Assembly (NCBI GenBank): GCA_031258755.1
Contig: JAIRMK010000186.1
Location: forward strand, 1 to 7,664
Direction of reading: 5' to 3'
Origin: Prevotellaceae bacterium
Lineage (GTDB): Bacteria > Bacteroidota > Bacteroidia > Bacteroidales > UBA932
DNA length: 7,664 nucleotides
Part shown: positions 1 through 6,173 of the stretch, piece after piece
How the letters are laid out: the number at the start of each line of letters is the position of its first letter
How positions within the stretch are numbered: position 1 is the first letter of the stretch
The notes under the pieces: generated by a model
The model's input: only the letters and a program-made list of their open reading frames with translations
What the model was told of the DNA's origin: nothing
Database searches by the model: none
Position numbers and translations under genes: made by a program

Positions 1-725
1 GACAAAATAACGCTTTCGCCCTTCTTCATGGAAAACTCGAAATAGCCCGGCACGAAAAGGTCTTCGGTCGATTCGTACCCGCGCCGCACTTCGTCCATGT
101 ATTGAATGTTGTAGTACCAGTCGGGGTTGGGCACAAATTCGGCGTGCTTGTTCACTTGCAAGTGTAATGTGGGAAAGCCGTTGTAAAGTTTCGATTTGAA
201 ACCTCCGGGTATATTGGCGATTTGTGTATTGGCCGTCATGTTCGCTTTCGTCAGCTGATGTACGTTGCGATAGGCCAGATAAGGTTTCAGCCTGACCACC
301 GTGGGCGAGTGAGCGTCTATCAATGTGTAGCGGATTAAAAGTTGGTCTTCGTTATGCACCAGCATCAATTCTTTTTTGAAAATCACGCCACCCACCCGGT
401 AGGTGATGGTCGCGATCGGCTCATACGCAAAGTCGATAATATATTTATGTCCGCGCGGCTCGTAAATACCCGGATAGCGGTGGATGCCCAGGTTAAATGA
501 TTGTTTATGCTGGATGATTGTTTCGTCAATAGACGAGAGCAGCACGTGTTTGTCGCCCTGAAATTCATCAATAGGCACCACCAGCAACCCGTGATATTTA
601 CGGGTGTTACAGCCTACAATAGTGGTGTTGATATACCCGCCGGCACGGTTGGTGGCAAGCATTTCGCGCCGGAGTGAATATTCCAGATTTACTAATTCCG
701 CCTTATTAAATTTCAAGTAAGCCAT
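1..725 (-). CDS. Glycogen debranching enzyme (amylo-alpha-1,6-glucosidase type), N-terminal part, truncated by window edge
   Basis: I translated this by hand from the ATG at 725-723; the frame stays open for 241 codons to the window edge. The protein begins MAYLKFNK and carries TNRAGGY (residues 25-31), NTRKYHGLL (40-48) and HVLLSSIDET (60-69), followed by RVGGVIF and a DLFVPGYFEF segment. These match the N-terminal glycogen-debranching domain (GDE_N_bis type) of the roughly 640-residue Bacteroidales enzymes that hydrolyse alpha-1,6 branches of glycogen in the cytoplasm. The C-terminal catalytic (alpha/alpha)6-barrel domain lies outside the window. No signal peptide is seen. No Shine-Dalgarno site precedes the ATG, only an AT-rich leader, as is usual in Bacteroidota. 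A weak -7-like TAACTTGC lies at 758-751. In related genomes this gene often sits with glycogen/alpha-glucan genes, but those would be beyond the left edge. Family assignment is from remembered motif similarity, not a search. Confidence 0.85.
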   Translation of the reverse strand, partial: MAYLKFNKAELVNLEYSLRREMLATNRAGGYINTTIVGCNTRKYHGLLVVPIDEFQGDKHVLLSSIDETIIQHKQSFNLGIHRYPGIYEPRGHKYIIDFAYEPIATITYRVGGVIFKKELMLVHNEDQLLIRYTLIDAHSPTVVRLKPYLAYRNVHQLTKANMTANTQIANIPGGFKSKLYNGFPTLHLQVNKHAEFVPNPDWYYNIQYMDEVRRGYESTEDLFVPGYFEFSMKKGESVIL

Positions 726-814
726 AATTTCTATGTTGAAAAATAAAAACGCAAGTTATTAATTTATTTTTATTTCATCATCATTTATTGGGAAAAATTT
801 TGTTTTTATAATCG

Positions 815-839
815 GATAAACAACACTTGCCGGAGCAAG
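815..839 (-). terminator. Possible terminator of tRNA-Ser
   Basis: Read on the minus strand, CTTGC-TCCG-GCAAG forms a 5-bp stem closed by a C(UNCG)G-type tetraloop, normally very stable in RNA. A loosely T-rich stretch (TGTTGTTTA) follows. It lies about 50 bases past the 3' end of the tRNA and before the debranching enzyme gene. The T-run is interrupted, so termination may be partial, and the short stem could also arise by chance. Confidence 0.4.
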
Positions 840-890
840 GTTTCAGTGTCGGAGTGGATATTTTATCCAATTATTCGGAAGCGGGCTTAG

Positions 891-975
891 CGGAGAGGGA
901 GGGATTCGAACCCCCGGAACCTCGCAGTTCAACGGTTTTCAAGACCGCCGCAATCGACCACTCTGCCACCTCTCC
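891..975 (-). tRNA. tRNA-Ser(UGA)
   Basis: The minus strand folds as a type II tRNA. The acceptor GGAGAGG (975-969) pairs with CCTCTCC (898-892), and the discriminator base is G891. The anticodon stem GCGGT/ACCGT encloses the loop CTTGAAA, giving anticodon TGA, which reads UCA serine codons. The long variable arm has a GAAC/GTTC stem, as expected for serine. The T arm is GGGGG-TTCGAAT-CCCTC. The 3' CCA is not encoded (the next bases are CTA), so it must be added after transcription. The molecule is 85 nt before CCA addition. Its own promoter lies about 16 bases upstream. Confidence 0.97.
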
Positions 976-990
976 TGAATTTTAAGGATG

Positions 991-1021
991 CAAAGATACG
1001 ATTTTTCATTATTTTTCCAAA
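991..1021 (-). promoter_or_regulatory. Bacteroidota-type promoter for tRNA-Ser
   Basis: On the minus strand TTTG (1021-1018), exactly 19 bases, then TATCTTTG (998-991) match the primary-sigma consensus TTTG-N19-21-TAnnTTTG at every defined position. The predicted start of transcription is near 985, about 10 bases before the mature tRNA 5' end. The site overlaps the probable mutY promoter on the other strand. Confidence 0.85.
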
Positions 1022-1029
1022 ATTGTACG

Positions 1030-1037
1030 TATTTTTG
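1030..1037 (+). promoter_or_regulatory. Probable -7 element of the mutY promoter
   Basis: TATTTTTG fits TAnnTTTG. No good TTTG lies 19-21 bases upstream, so the promoter may be weak. It lies 10 bases before the mutY ATG, so the transcript would be nearly leaderless. Its upstream half shares bases with the divergent tRNA-Ser promoter. Confidence 0.45.
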
Positions 1038-1047
1038 TTCATTAATT

Positions 1048-2121
1048 ATGGATTTTACTGCAAACTTATTGGGCTGGTTCAAAAAAAATCATCGCGACCT
1101 GCCTTGGAAAAACACGAAAGACCCGTATAAAATATGGCTGTCGGAAATTATCCTGCAACAAACCCGGGTGGAACAGGGCTATTCCTATTACTTACGTTTC
1201 ATCGACCAATATCCTACGGTTGAGTCGCTGGCAATGGCTCCGCTTGATGAAGTGCTGAAGCTCTGGCAGGGTCTGGGGTACTACTCTCGTGCGAGAAATC
1301 TTCACGTTACGGCACAAACTGTCGTAGCGCATCATAACGGACAATTTCCAACGTCCGGCAGCGACCTTCTATCGCTTAAAGGAATTGGCGAATATACCGC
1401 GGCGGCCATCGCTTCCTTTGCCTTTAATGAACCGCTGCCGGCGCTCGACGGCAACGGCTATCGTATTCTTACGCGGGTGTTCGGCATCCATACGCCGATT
1501 GACAGCAGCGACGGGAAAAAAACATTGCGCGCACTGGCGCAAGAACTCATTCCCCGGCGCTACCCGGCCGATTTTAATCAGGCGCTGATGGATTTCGGGT
1601 CGTTGGTGTGCGTGCCTAAAAACCCAAAATGTGCTGAATGTCCTTTGCATGAAGGATGCTATGCTTTTTGCGCCGAAAAAATAGCGGAATTGCCTGTAAA
1701 AGGCCGGAAGCCAGAAGTTCGCACGCGCTATTTCCACTATTTCATAGTGCGGGAAAAACATCATGTATACTTACGTCAACGTTCGGATAACGACATCTGG
1801 AAAGGCTTGTATGAATTTCCTCTCATTGAAACGGAAATGGAAATTTCGCCCAGCAAGATAACGGCGCAAACCGCATGGAAAAAACTTTTCTCCGGCGAAA
1901 AAGTCCGAATTATCAACTTTTCACCACTCATCAAACATCAGTTGACGCATCAGACCCTGTGGACGCGTTTTTATCTTATCAAGGCCGGCACAATTTCCCA
2001 AAACCTGCGCCAACATTACCTTCGTGTGCCTTTGGAGGACTTCGACCGATACAGTATTCCGCGTCTTATTGACGCTTTTCTTGAAAAAAATCCTGAAAAT
2101 TTAGATATTATTTCAAAATAA
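1048..2121 (+). CDS. mutY: A/G-specific adenine glycosylase MutY
   Basis: Base-excision repair enzyme that removes adenine mispaired with 8-oxoguanine or guanine. The 357-residue product has the full MutY architecture. WLSEIILQQTRV (30-41) contains catalytic Glu33. The helix-hairpin-helix is LKGIGEYTAAAIASF (110-124), followed by LDGN with catalytic Asp134. The [4Fe-4S] ligands are Cys188, Cys195, Cys198 and Cys204 (C-x6-C-x2-C-x5-C). A C-terminal NUDIX-like domain from about residue 228 includes WKGLYEFP (251-258) and a KHQLTH motif ending at His301, the part that reads 8-oxoguanine. I chose the ATG at 1048: the in-frame ATG at 988 adds 20 residues with no counterpart in the family and lies inside and upstream of promoter sequence. 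ssb follows after 54 bases, the usual Bacteroidota order. One oddity is Gly137 where most relatives have Val (LDGNV). Confidence 0.96.
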   Translation: MDFTANLLGWFKKNHRDLPWKNTKDPYKIWLSEIILQQTRVEQGYSYYLRFIDQYPTVESLAMAPLDEVLKLWQGLGYYSRARNLHVTAQTVVAHHNGQFPTSGSDLLSLKGIGEYTAAAIASFAFNEPLPALDGNGYRILTRVFGIHTPIDSSDGKKTLRALAQELIPRRYPADFNQALMDFGSLVCVPKNPKCAECPLHEGCYAFCAEKIAELPVKGRKPEVRTRYFHYFIVREKHHVYLRQRSDNDIWKGLYEFPLIETEMEISPSKITAQTAWKKLFSGEKVRIINFSPLIKHQLTHQTLWTRFYLIKAGTISQNLRQHYLRVPLEDFDRYSIPRLIDAFLEKNPENLDIISK

Positions 2122-2125
2122 TAAT

Positions 2126-2133
2126 TAACTTAG
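2126..2133 (+). promoter_or_regulatory. Possible -7 element of an ssb promoter
   Basis: TAACTTAG differs from TAnnTTTG at one position and lies 42 bases before the ssb ATG, just after the mutY stop. No convincing upstream TTTG accompanies it. It would let ssb be expressed apart from mutY, which makes sense because SSB is needed in much larger amounts. Confidence 0.3.
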
Positions 2134-2175
2134 CGGCGTGATCTATAATTATCAACCACCTAAAAACTAATTCTT

Positions 2176-2610
2176 ATGTCATTAAACAAAGTAATGTTAA
2201 TCGGAAACGTCGGGAAAGACCCCGAAGTACGCCATCTTGAAAGCGGTGTGCCTGTTGTTACCATTCCAATAGCTACAACCGAACGCTACAAGGACAAGAA
2301 TGGAGAAGTAAAAGAACAAACCGAATGGCACAATGTGGTGCTATGGCGGGCATTGGCCGAATTTGCCGAAAAGTATGTACACAAAGGCAAGCAAGTGTAT
2401 ATTGAAGGTAAATTGCGCTCCCGCAGCTGGGAAGACCAGAACGGACAAAAGCGTTATACTACCGAAATAATAGCCGACGCAATAAGGCTTCTCGGCAGAA
2501 AATCCGATACCGAGCCACAGGGTGGAGGGACAACAACTGCCGATAAACCTGCCGCCACCCCTGTTGAGCCGGTAATCGATCAAAACGAAGGCGACGATTT
2601 GCCATTCTAA
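2176..2610 (+). CDS. ssb: Single-stranded DNA-binding protein SSB
   Basis: Coats single-stranded DNA during replication, recombination and repair, and recruits partner proteins through its C-terminal tip. The 144-residue product begins MSLNKVMLIGNVGKDPEVR, the standard first strands of the SSB OB fold. It continues with the aromatic ssDNA-contact segment EWHNVVLW (about 50-57), KGKQVYIEGKLRSRSW (about 73-88), and strands up to about residue 110. A Pro/Thr/Gly-rich flexible linker follows. The acidic tip DDLPF (140-144) is the conserved partner-binding end, so the gene is intact. Length is typical for the phylum. It follows mutY on the same strand, a conserved DNA-maintenance pair, and is closed by a strong terminator 22 bases after the stop. 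The gliding gene gldE, which often follows ssb in Flavobacteria, is absent here. Confidence 0.97.
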   Translation: MSLNKVMLIGNVGKDPEVRHLESGVPVVTIPIATTERYKDKNGEVKEQTEWHNVVLWRALAEFAEKYVHKGKQVYIEGKLRSRSWEDQNGQKRYTTEIIADAIRLLGRKSDTEPQGGGTTTADKPAATPVEPVIDQNEGDDLPF

Positions 2611-2632
2611 CAAAATATCATAAATCCAAATT

Positions 2633-2663
2633 ACCCCGGTTACAGATCACACTGGGGTTTTTT
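2633..2663 (+). terminator. Intrinsic terminator after ssb
   Basis: ACCCCGGT (2633-2640) pairs with ACTGGGGT (2651-2658) over 8 bp including one G-U, around a 10-base loop, and is followed by six Ts (2658-2663). On the minus strand the G-U becomes an A-C mismatch and no T-run follows, so it should mainly stop plus-strand transcripts. It separates ssb from the converging exported-hydrolase gene. Confidence 0.88.
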
Positions 2664-2705
2664 ATGTACGCCCTAAGATATCCCCAAGTGATTAAGAAGT
2701 AACGC

Positions 2706-3740
2706 TTAGTTCTTGGCTTTTAGTCCTATTGGCAGCACCACCGGCAAGTGGTCGCTGACGCCGCCCTTGTAGGCGGGTCCCTGATACGTGCGGAAAGGTT
2801 TTTCCCCGAGATATTTTTCGTCGTCTTCGAGCAGGAACGGTGCGCTGAACACCTCGACGTCATTGGGCAGGCACTGCAATGTGGCTTCGGATTGGAGCAG
2901 GCGCCCCGACACGATAAACTGGTCGATGAGTTCCCACTGGCCGCGGTACCGGAGCGACCCCTCGCCACGTCCGGCAAGCGGCAGCATGAGGTTATACAAA
3001 CTGTCGACCGAGGGATTGCCGTGTGGCGGCAGGGCTTGCAGCCCTTCAGCGAGTGGCTTGCTTTCGGGCGTGTCGTTGAAATCGCCCATGAGGATAATGT
3101 TGGCGGCAGGGGAGACTTGCAAGATAGAATCGGCGATGCTTTTTGCGCGGTGCGCCGCCGCCATCCGTTTAGGCATGGATTGTTTCTCGCCGCCTAATTT
3201 CGACGGCCAGTGGTTCACCAGCAGATGCAACGTGTCGCAACACGCATACAGCCCCTTGGCGTAAAGGATTTCGCGTGTTTGGCTGCTGCCCGACGCGTAG
3301 GTGACTTTGTAAAAACCGGCATGCAGCACCTTAAACCGGTCGGTGCGGTAGAGCAGGGCTACGTCAATTCCCCGCGGGTCGGGCGAGTCGTGGTGCACGA
3401 TACCGTACCCGATTTTCGACAGCGGCGTACGCTCTACAAGGTGTTGCAGCACCAGGCGATTTTCCACTTCGCACAAACCCACCAACACCGGCGCGTTCCC
3501 TTTGCCAATCGCAATAATGGTTTTGGCGATGCTGTTGCGCTTTTTCGCCAGCCGCGTCCATGTCCATGCATTTTTTCCTGAGGGGGTGAAATCATTATCC
3601 TGCGTGTGCGGGTCGTCTTCGGGATCAAACAGGTTCTCTACGTTGTAGAACATCACCAGTCCGTCGGGCTTTTTGTCCTGTGCACCTGCAGCAAAACTGG
3701 GCAGGAGCGCACACAGGGTAATGAAATACGTGTTGTACAT
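2706..3740 (-). CDS. Exported endonuclease/exonuclease/phosphatase-family protein
   Basis: A 344-residue member of the metal-dependent EEP (DNase I-like) hydrolase fold, which cleaves phosphodiester or phosphomonoester bonds. Visible fold motifs in order are FYNVENLFD (31-39), the metal-binding Glu in CEVEN (Glu91), PRGIDVALLY (122-131), NHWPS (His177), GDFND (Asp220, Asn222), LIDQFIVS (271-278) and SDHLPV (Asp330, His331). All expected catalytic positions are present. The N-terminus is a short hydrophobic segment ending AAGA before Gln21, which looks like a signal peptidase I site, so the protein probably acts in the periplasm or outside the cell. The substrate cannot be told from sequence; nucleic acid, sugar phosphate or phospholipid all remain possible. 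Its ATG overlaps the ilvE stop by one base (TAATG), implying translational coupling. The minus strand shows no strong terminator of its own. Confidence 0.88.
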   Translation of the reverse strand: MYNTYFITLCALLPSFAAGAQDKKPDGLVMFYNVENLFDPEDDPHTQDNDFTPSGKNAWTWTRLAKKRNSIAKTIIAIGKGNAPVLVGLCEVENRLVLQHLVERTPLSKIGYGIVHHDSPDPRGIDVALLYRTDRFKVLHAGFYKVTYASGSSQTREILYAKGLYACCDTLHLLVNHWPSKLGGEKQSMPKRMAAAHRAKSIADSILQVSPAANIILMGDFNDTPESKPLAEGLQALPPHGNPSVDSLYNLMLPLAGRGEGSLRYRGQWELIDQFIVSGRLLQSEATLQCLPNDVEVFSAPFLLEDDEKYLGEKPFRTYQGPAYKGGVSDHLPVVLPIGLKAKN

Positions 3741-4759
3741 TAGTCAATGATGACGTTCCATCCGGCAGGGTCGGCAATTTCCCCTTCCTGAATACCGCGA
3801 TAATGCCGGTACAACCGGGTAGAGATGGCGCCGGCTTTTCCGTCTTTGCAGTATTCATATACCTTTCCTGTTTCGCGATCTACAATAGTGCCGATAGGCG
3901 AAATGACGGCCGCCGTGCCGCAGGCGCCCACTTCCTCGAAACTGTCGAGTTCGTCAACCGGAATAGCGCGTTGTTCCACTTTCAGCCCCATGTCCCTTGC
4001 GACGTCGCGCAGGCTCATGTTGGTAATGGATTGCAGGATGGAATTTGATTTCGGCGTGATGTAAGTGTTGTTTTTTATGCCGAAAAAGTTGGCGGGGCCT
4101 GCCTCATCGATATATTTTTTCTCTTTCGCATCGAGGAAAAGCACCGAGCTAAATCCTTCTTTGTGTCCTCTCTCCATGGCTTGCAGGGACGCGGCATAGT
4201 TCCCGCCGATTTTAAACAGGCCGGTGCCCAGCGGCGCCGCGCGGTCGAAATCGCGCACGATTTGCATTTTGATGGGATTGAACCCCTCTTTAAAATAAGG
4301 GCCTACGGGCGAAACAAATATGGCGAACAGGTATTCCCCGGCCGGTTTCACGCCCACTTGCGGGCTTGTCCCGATCAGCACAGGACGGATGTAGAGCGAA
4401 GCGCCTTCGCCATAAGGCGGCACAAACCGCTCGTTTAATTTGACGACTTTTTTGCAGGCCTCCACGAAAAGTTCCACCGGATAAGGCTCCATCATGATGC
4501 CCTGGGCAGAACTTGCAAGCCGTTTGCCGTTTTCGCCGGGGCGAAACAGGCGGATTTTGCCGTCTTTCCCGCGAAAGGCTTTCAATCCTTCAAAAGCCGT
4601 TTGTCCGTAATGCAGGCAAGTGGCCGCCATGTGTAAAGTGACGGATTCGGATGTGCAGGTTTCCAAGTCGCTCCAAGCGCCGTTTTTATAGTAGCTGCGT
4701 ACATTATAGTCTGTTTTCAGGTATCCGAAAGGTAGCGATTTCCAATTTATATTATCCAT
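3740..4759 (-). CDS. ilvE: Branched-chain amino acid aminotransferase
   Basis: Cytoplasmic PLP enzyme that interconverts leucine, isoleucine and valine with their 2-oxo acids, using glutamate/2-oxoglutarate. The 339-residue product is a class IV (fold type IV) aminotransferase of the BCAT II-like length class. LHYGQTAFEGLKAF (49-62) is the N-terminal signature and YIRPVLIG (123-130) is also conserved. The PLP-binding Lys183 lies in FKIGGNY. DEAGPANFF (218-226) carries the Glu219 that contacts the cofactor ring nitrogen, and CGTAAVISP (280-288) holds the phosphate-binding Thr282. No signal peptide is present. The start at 4759 gives the usual MDNINWKSLPFGYLKTDYN N-terminus. The next gene overlaps its stop, so both are probably on one transcript. 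A weak -7-like box lies 21 bases upstream. Confidence 0.96.
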   Translation of the reverse strand: MDNINWKSLPFGYLKTDYNVRSYYKNGAWSDLETCTSESVTLHMAATCLHYGQTAFEGLKAFRGKDGKIRLFRPGENGKRLASSAQGIMMEPYPVELFVEACKKVVKLNERFVPPYGEGASLYIRPVLIGTSPQVGVKPAGEYLFAIFVSPVGPYFKEGFNPIKMQIVRDFDRAAPLGTGLFKIGGNYAASLQAMERGHKEGFSSVLFLDAKEKKYIDEAGPANFFGIKNNTYITPKSNSILQSITNMSLRDVARDMGLKVEQRAIPVDELDSFEEVGACGTAAVISPIGTIVDRETGKVYEYCKDGKAGAISTRLYRHYRGIQEGEIADPAGWNVIID

Positions 4760-4779
4760 GCTGAAAAATTAATTTGATG

Positions 4780-4787
4780 CGAATTTA
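4780..4787 (-). promoter_or_regulatory. Possible -7 element of the ilvE promoter
   Basis: On the minus strand TAAATTCG differs from TAnnTTTG at one position and would start transcription about 15 bases before the ilvE ATG. No clear TTTG is found at the right distance upstream. The 167-base gap must contain divergent promoters for ilvE and rplY. Confidence 0.3.
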
Positions 4788-4830
4788 GGTAATATTTTGT
4801 AAATTCATGTCATTTGTCTAAAAATTTTAT

Positions 4831-4838
4831 TACCTTTG
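4831..4838 (+). promoter_or_regulatory. -7 element of the rplY promoter
   Basis: TACCTTTG, followed by CGC, matches TAnnTTTG exactly. The only TTTG upstream (4813-4816) is 14 bases away, too close to be ideal, so the -33 half is poor. Transcription would begin near 4844 and leave a leader of about 80 bases before rplY. Confidence 0.65.
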
Positions 4839-4871
4839 CGCTCCTGATTAAAATCCTTTTAGCTAAGGGTG

Positions 4872-4893
4872 CGATGGGGTCGCGATTTCATCG
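4872..4893 (+). promoter_or_regulatory. Possible hairpin in the rplY leader
   Basis: CGATG (4872-4876) pairs with CATCG (4889-4893), and up to three inner G-U pairs may extend the stem. It sits in the untranslated leader of a ribosomal protein gene, where autogenous regulation is common. I do not recognise it as a known leader family, and the stem is short. Confidence 0.25.
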
Positions 4894-4926
4894 GGATTGA
4901 GTAACACTTATTAACTATGTAGTACA

Positions 4927-5547
4927 ATGAAGACTATTGAATTGAAAGGAGTTGGCCGCACTTCTATGACCAAAGCGGCATTGAAAAAATTACGTAAGGA
5001 AGGCGAAGTACCCTGTGTGCTGTATGGCGACAATGGCCAAAATGTGCACTTCTCGGTGGTGGCGCGTGATTTGAAAGATTTGGTATATACGCCACATGCG
5101 TATTTGGTGAATTTAAATGTTGATGGCGCCTCACATACGGCCGTCATGCGCGAAATCCAATTTCATCCGGTCACGGACAAGATTTTGCACATTGATTTTT
5201 ACCCGGTACGCGCCGACCGGCCGGTAGCCATTGATGTGCCGGTGGCCATTTCGGGAAATTCCGAAGGGGTGCGTCAGGGCGGCAAACTGCAAATCGTAAA
5301 TCGCCGCTTGAAAGTGTCGGCCTTGCCGGAACACCTGCCCGATGTGCTGGATATCGATATTACCAATCTGGCGTTGGGGAAGAACATTGTGGTGGGCGAC
5401 CTGAAGTACGACAACGTACAAATTCTGAACCCGAAGGTGGCTATTATTTGTGCGGTGAAGACTACCCGTGCCGCGCTTGGACAACAGCCGGGTGCGGACA
5501 ACGCTAATGCGGCGTCTGCCGCCGCTGCGGAAGAAAAGAAAAAATAA
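4927..5547 (+). CDS. rplY: 50S ribosomal protein L25, long Ctc form
   Basis: Binds 5S rRNA in the large ribosomal subunit. The 206-residue product is the two-domain form (L25/TL5/Ctc), not the roughly 94-residue E. coli form. Residues 1 to about 92 are the beta-barrel 5S rRNA-binding domain, with the typical LRKEGEVPCVLYG (22-34) and VMREIQFHPVTDKILHIDFY segments. About 95-180 form the second beta-rich Ctc domain, including NSEGVRQGGKLQ and LPDVLDIDI. The C-terminus from about 185 is a low-complexity Ala-rich tail ending EEKKK, usual for the phylum and probably disordered. The start at 4927 gives the standard MKTIELKG N-terminus. pth follows after 37 bases, a common pairing in bacteria, although a hairpin with T-run lies between them. 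Confidence 0.96.
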   Translation: MKTIELKGVGRTSMTKAALKKLRKEGEVPCVLYGDNGQNVHFSVVARDLKDLVYTPHAYLVNLNVDGASHTAVMREIQFHPVTDKILHIDFYPVRADRPVAIDVPVAISGNSEGVRQGGKLQIVNRRLKVSALPEHLPDVLDIDITNLALGKNIVVGDLKYDNVQILNPKVAIICAVKTTRAALGQQPGADNANAASAAAAEEKKK

Positions 5548-5550
5548 GTG

Positions 5551-5575
5551 AAAGCGCACGTGTTGCGGCTTTTTT
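5551..5575 (+). terminator. Terminator or attenuator between rplY and pth
   Basis: AAAGCGCA (5551-5558) pairs with TGCG and CTTT (5564-5567, 5569-5572) with one bulged G at 5568, around a 5-base loop, followed by a run of six Ts (5570-5575). It begins four bases after the rplY stop and ends ten bases before the pth ATG. No promoter box is visible between it and pth, so partial read-through is the simplest reading. Confidence 0.6.
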
Positions 5576-5584
5576 AAAATACGT

Positions 5585-6154
5585 ATGAATTATTTGATCG
5601 TGGGGTTGGGAAATATTGGCGAAGAATATGCCGATACCCGCCACAACATAGGTTTTATGGTATTGGACGCATGGGCAAAGGCGTCCAATGCTGTTTTTAC
5701 CCCCCAGCGCTATGCCGCGCGCGCCGACATTAAGTTCAAGGGACACACCTTTATTTTGATTAAACCATCCACCTACATGAATCTTAGCGGAAAGGCCGTG
5801 AACTATTGGATGCAGGCCGGGCGGGTGCCGGTAGAGAATGTGCTGGTGATCGTGGACGACCTCGCGCTTCCGTTCGGCAAATTGCGGCTGCGTCCGGAAG
5901 GCAGCGACGGGGGACACAACGGCTTGAAACATATCAATGAAACTTTAGGCCACCAAAACTATGCGCGTTTGCGCATGGGCATCGGTAACGCCTTTCTGAA
6001 AGGACAGCAAATCGATTATGTGTTGGGGCCTTTTGATGAAGACGAAAAAAACGCCCTCCCGGAATTGCTCGGCCGCGCGGCGGAAGTGATAAAGTCTTTC
6101 GGCGCCATTGGCGTGGAGCGGACAATGACACAGTTCAATAAAAATCCCGACTGA
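5585..6154 (+). CDS. pth: Peptidyl-tRNA hydrolase
   Basis: Releases tRNA from peptidyl-tRNAs that drop off the ribosome, an essential recycling step in the cytoplasm. The 189-residue product has the full bacterial Pth signature: VGLGNIG (6-12, with Asn10), TRHNIGF (18-24, with catalytic His20), KPSTYMNLSG (60-69, with Asn66), DD at 91-92 (Asp92 positions the histidine), and the PEGSDGGHNGL loop (104-114, with Asn112). Length is typical. Residues match the E. coli enzyme's Asn10, His20, Asn68, Asp93 and Asn114 by position in the motifs. It probably depends on read-through from rplY. The next gene converges on it with only 19 bases between the stops and no clear terminator for pth, so transcripts from both sides may overlap. 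Confidence 0.97.
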   Translation: MNYLIVGLGNIGEEYADTRHNIGFMVLDAWAKASNAVFTPQRYAARADIKFKGHTFILIKPSTYMNLSGKAVNYWMQAGRVPVENVLVIVDDLALPFGKLRLRPEGSDGGHNGLKHINETLGHQNYARLRMGIGNAFLKGQQIDYVLGPFDEDEKNALPELLGRAAEVIKSFGAIGVERTMTQFNKNPD

Positions 6155-6173
6155 TTTAAATCGCAGTTATCTT

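Noticed and set aside
383..571. Minus-strand open frame of 62 codons
   Set aside because: It lies within the debranching enzyme gene on the same strand in another frame; the debranching frame carries clear family motifs and this one has none.
988..1047. In-frame upstream ATG extending MutY by 20 residues
   Set aside because: The extra residues do not resemble any MutY N-terminus, and the region holds the tRNA and mutY promoter elements; ATG 1048 gives the standard start.
2748..3581. Several plus-strand open frames opposite the exported hydrolase gene
   Set aside because: They are products of GC-rich coding sequence read in antisense; they lack recognisable motifs, while the minus-strand gene has every expected catalytic motif.
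5131..5932. Minus-strand open frames opposite rplY and pth
   Set aside because: They overlap two well-supported genes almost completely and show no domain signature.
6155..6173. Search for a terminator or attachment site in the pth-ATPase gap
   Set aside because: The 19 bases between the two stops show no hairpin, T-run or direct repeat that would mark an integration point.
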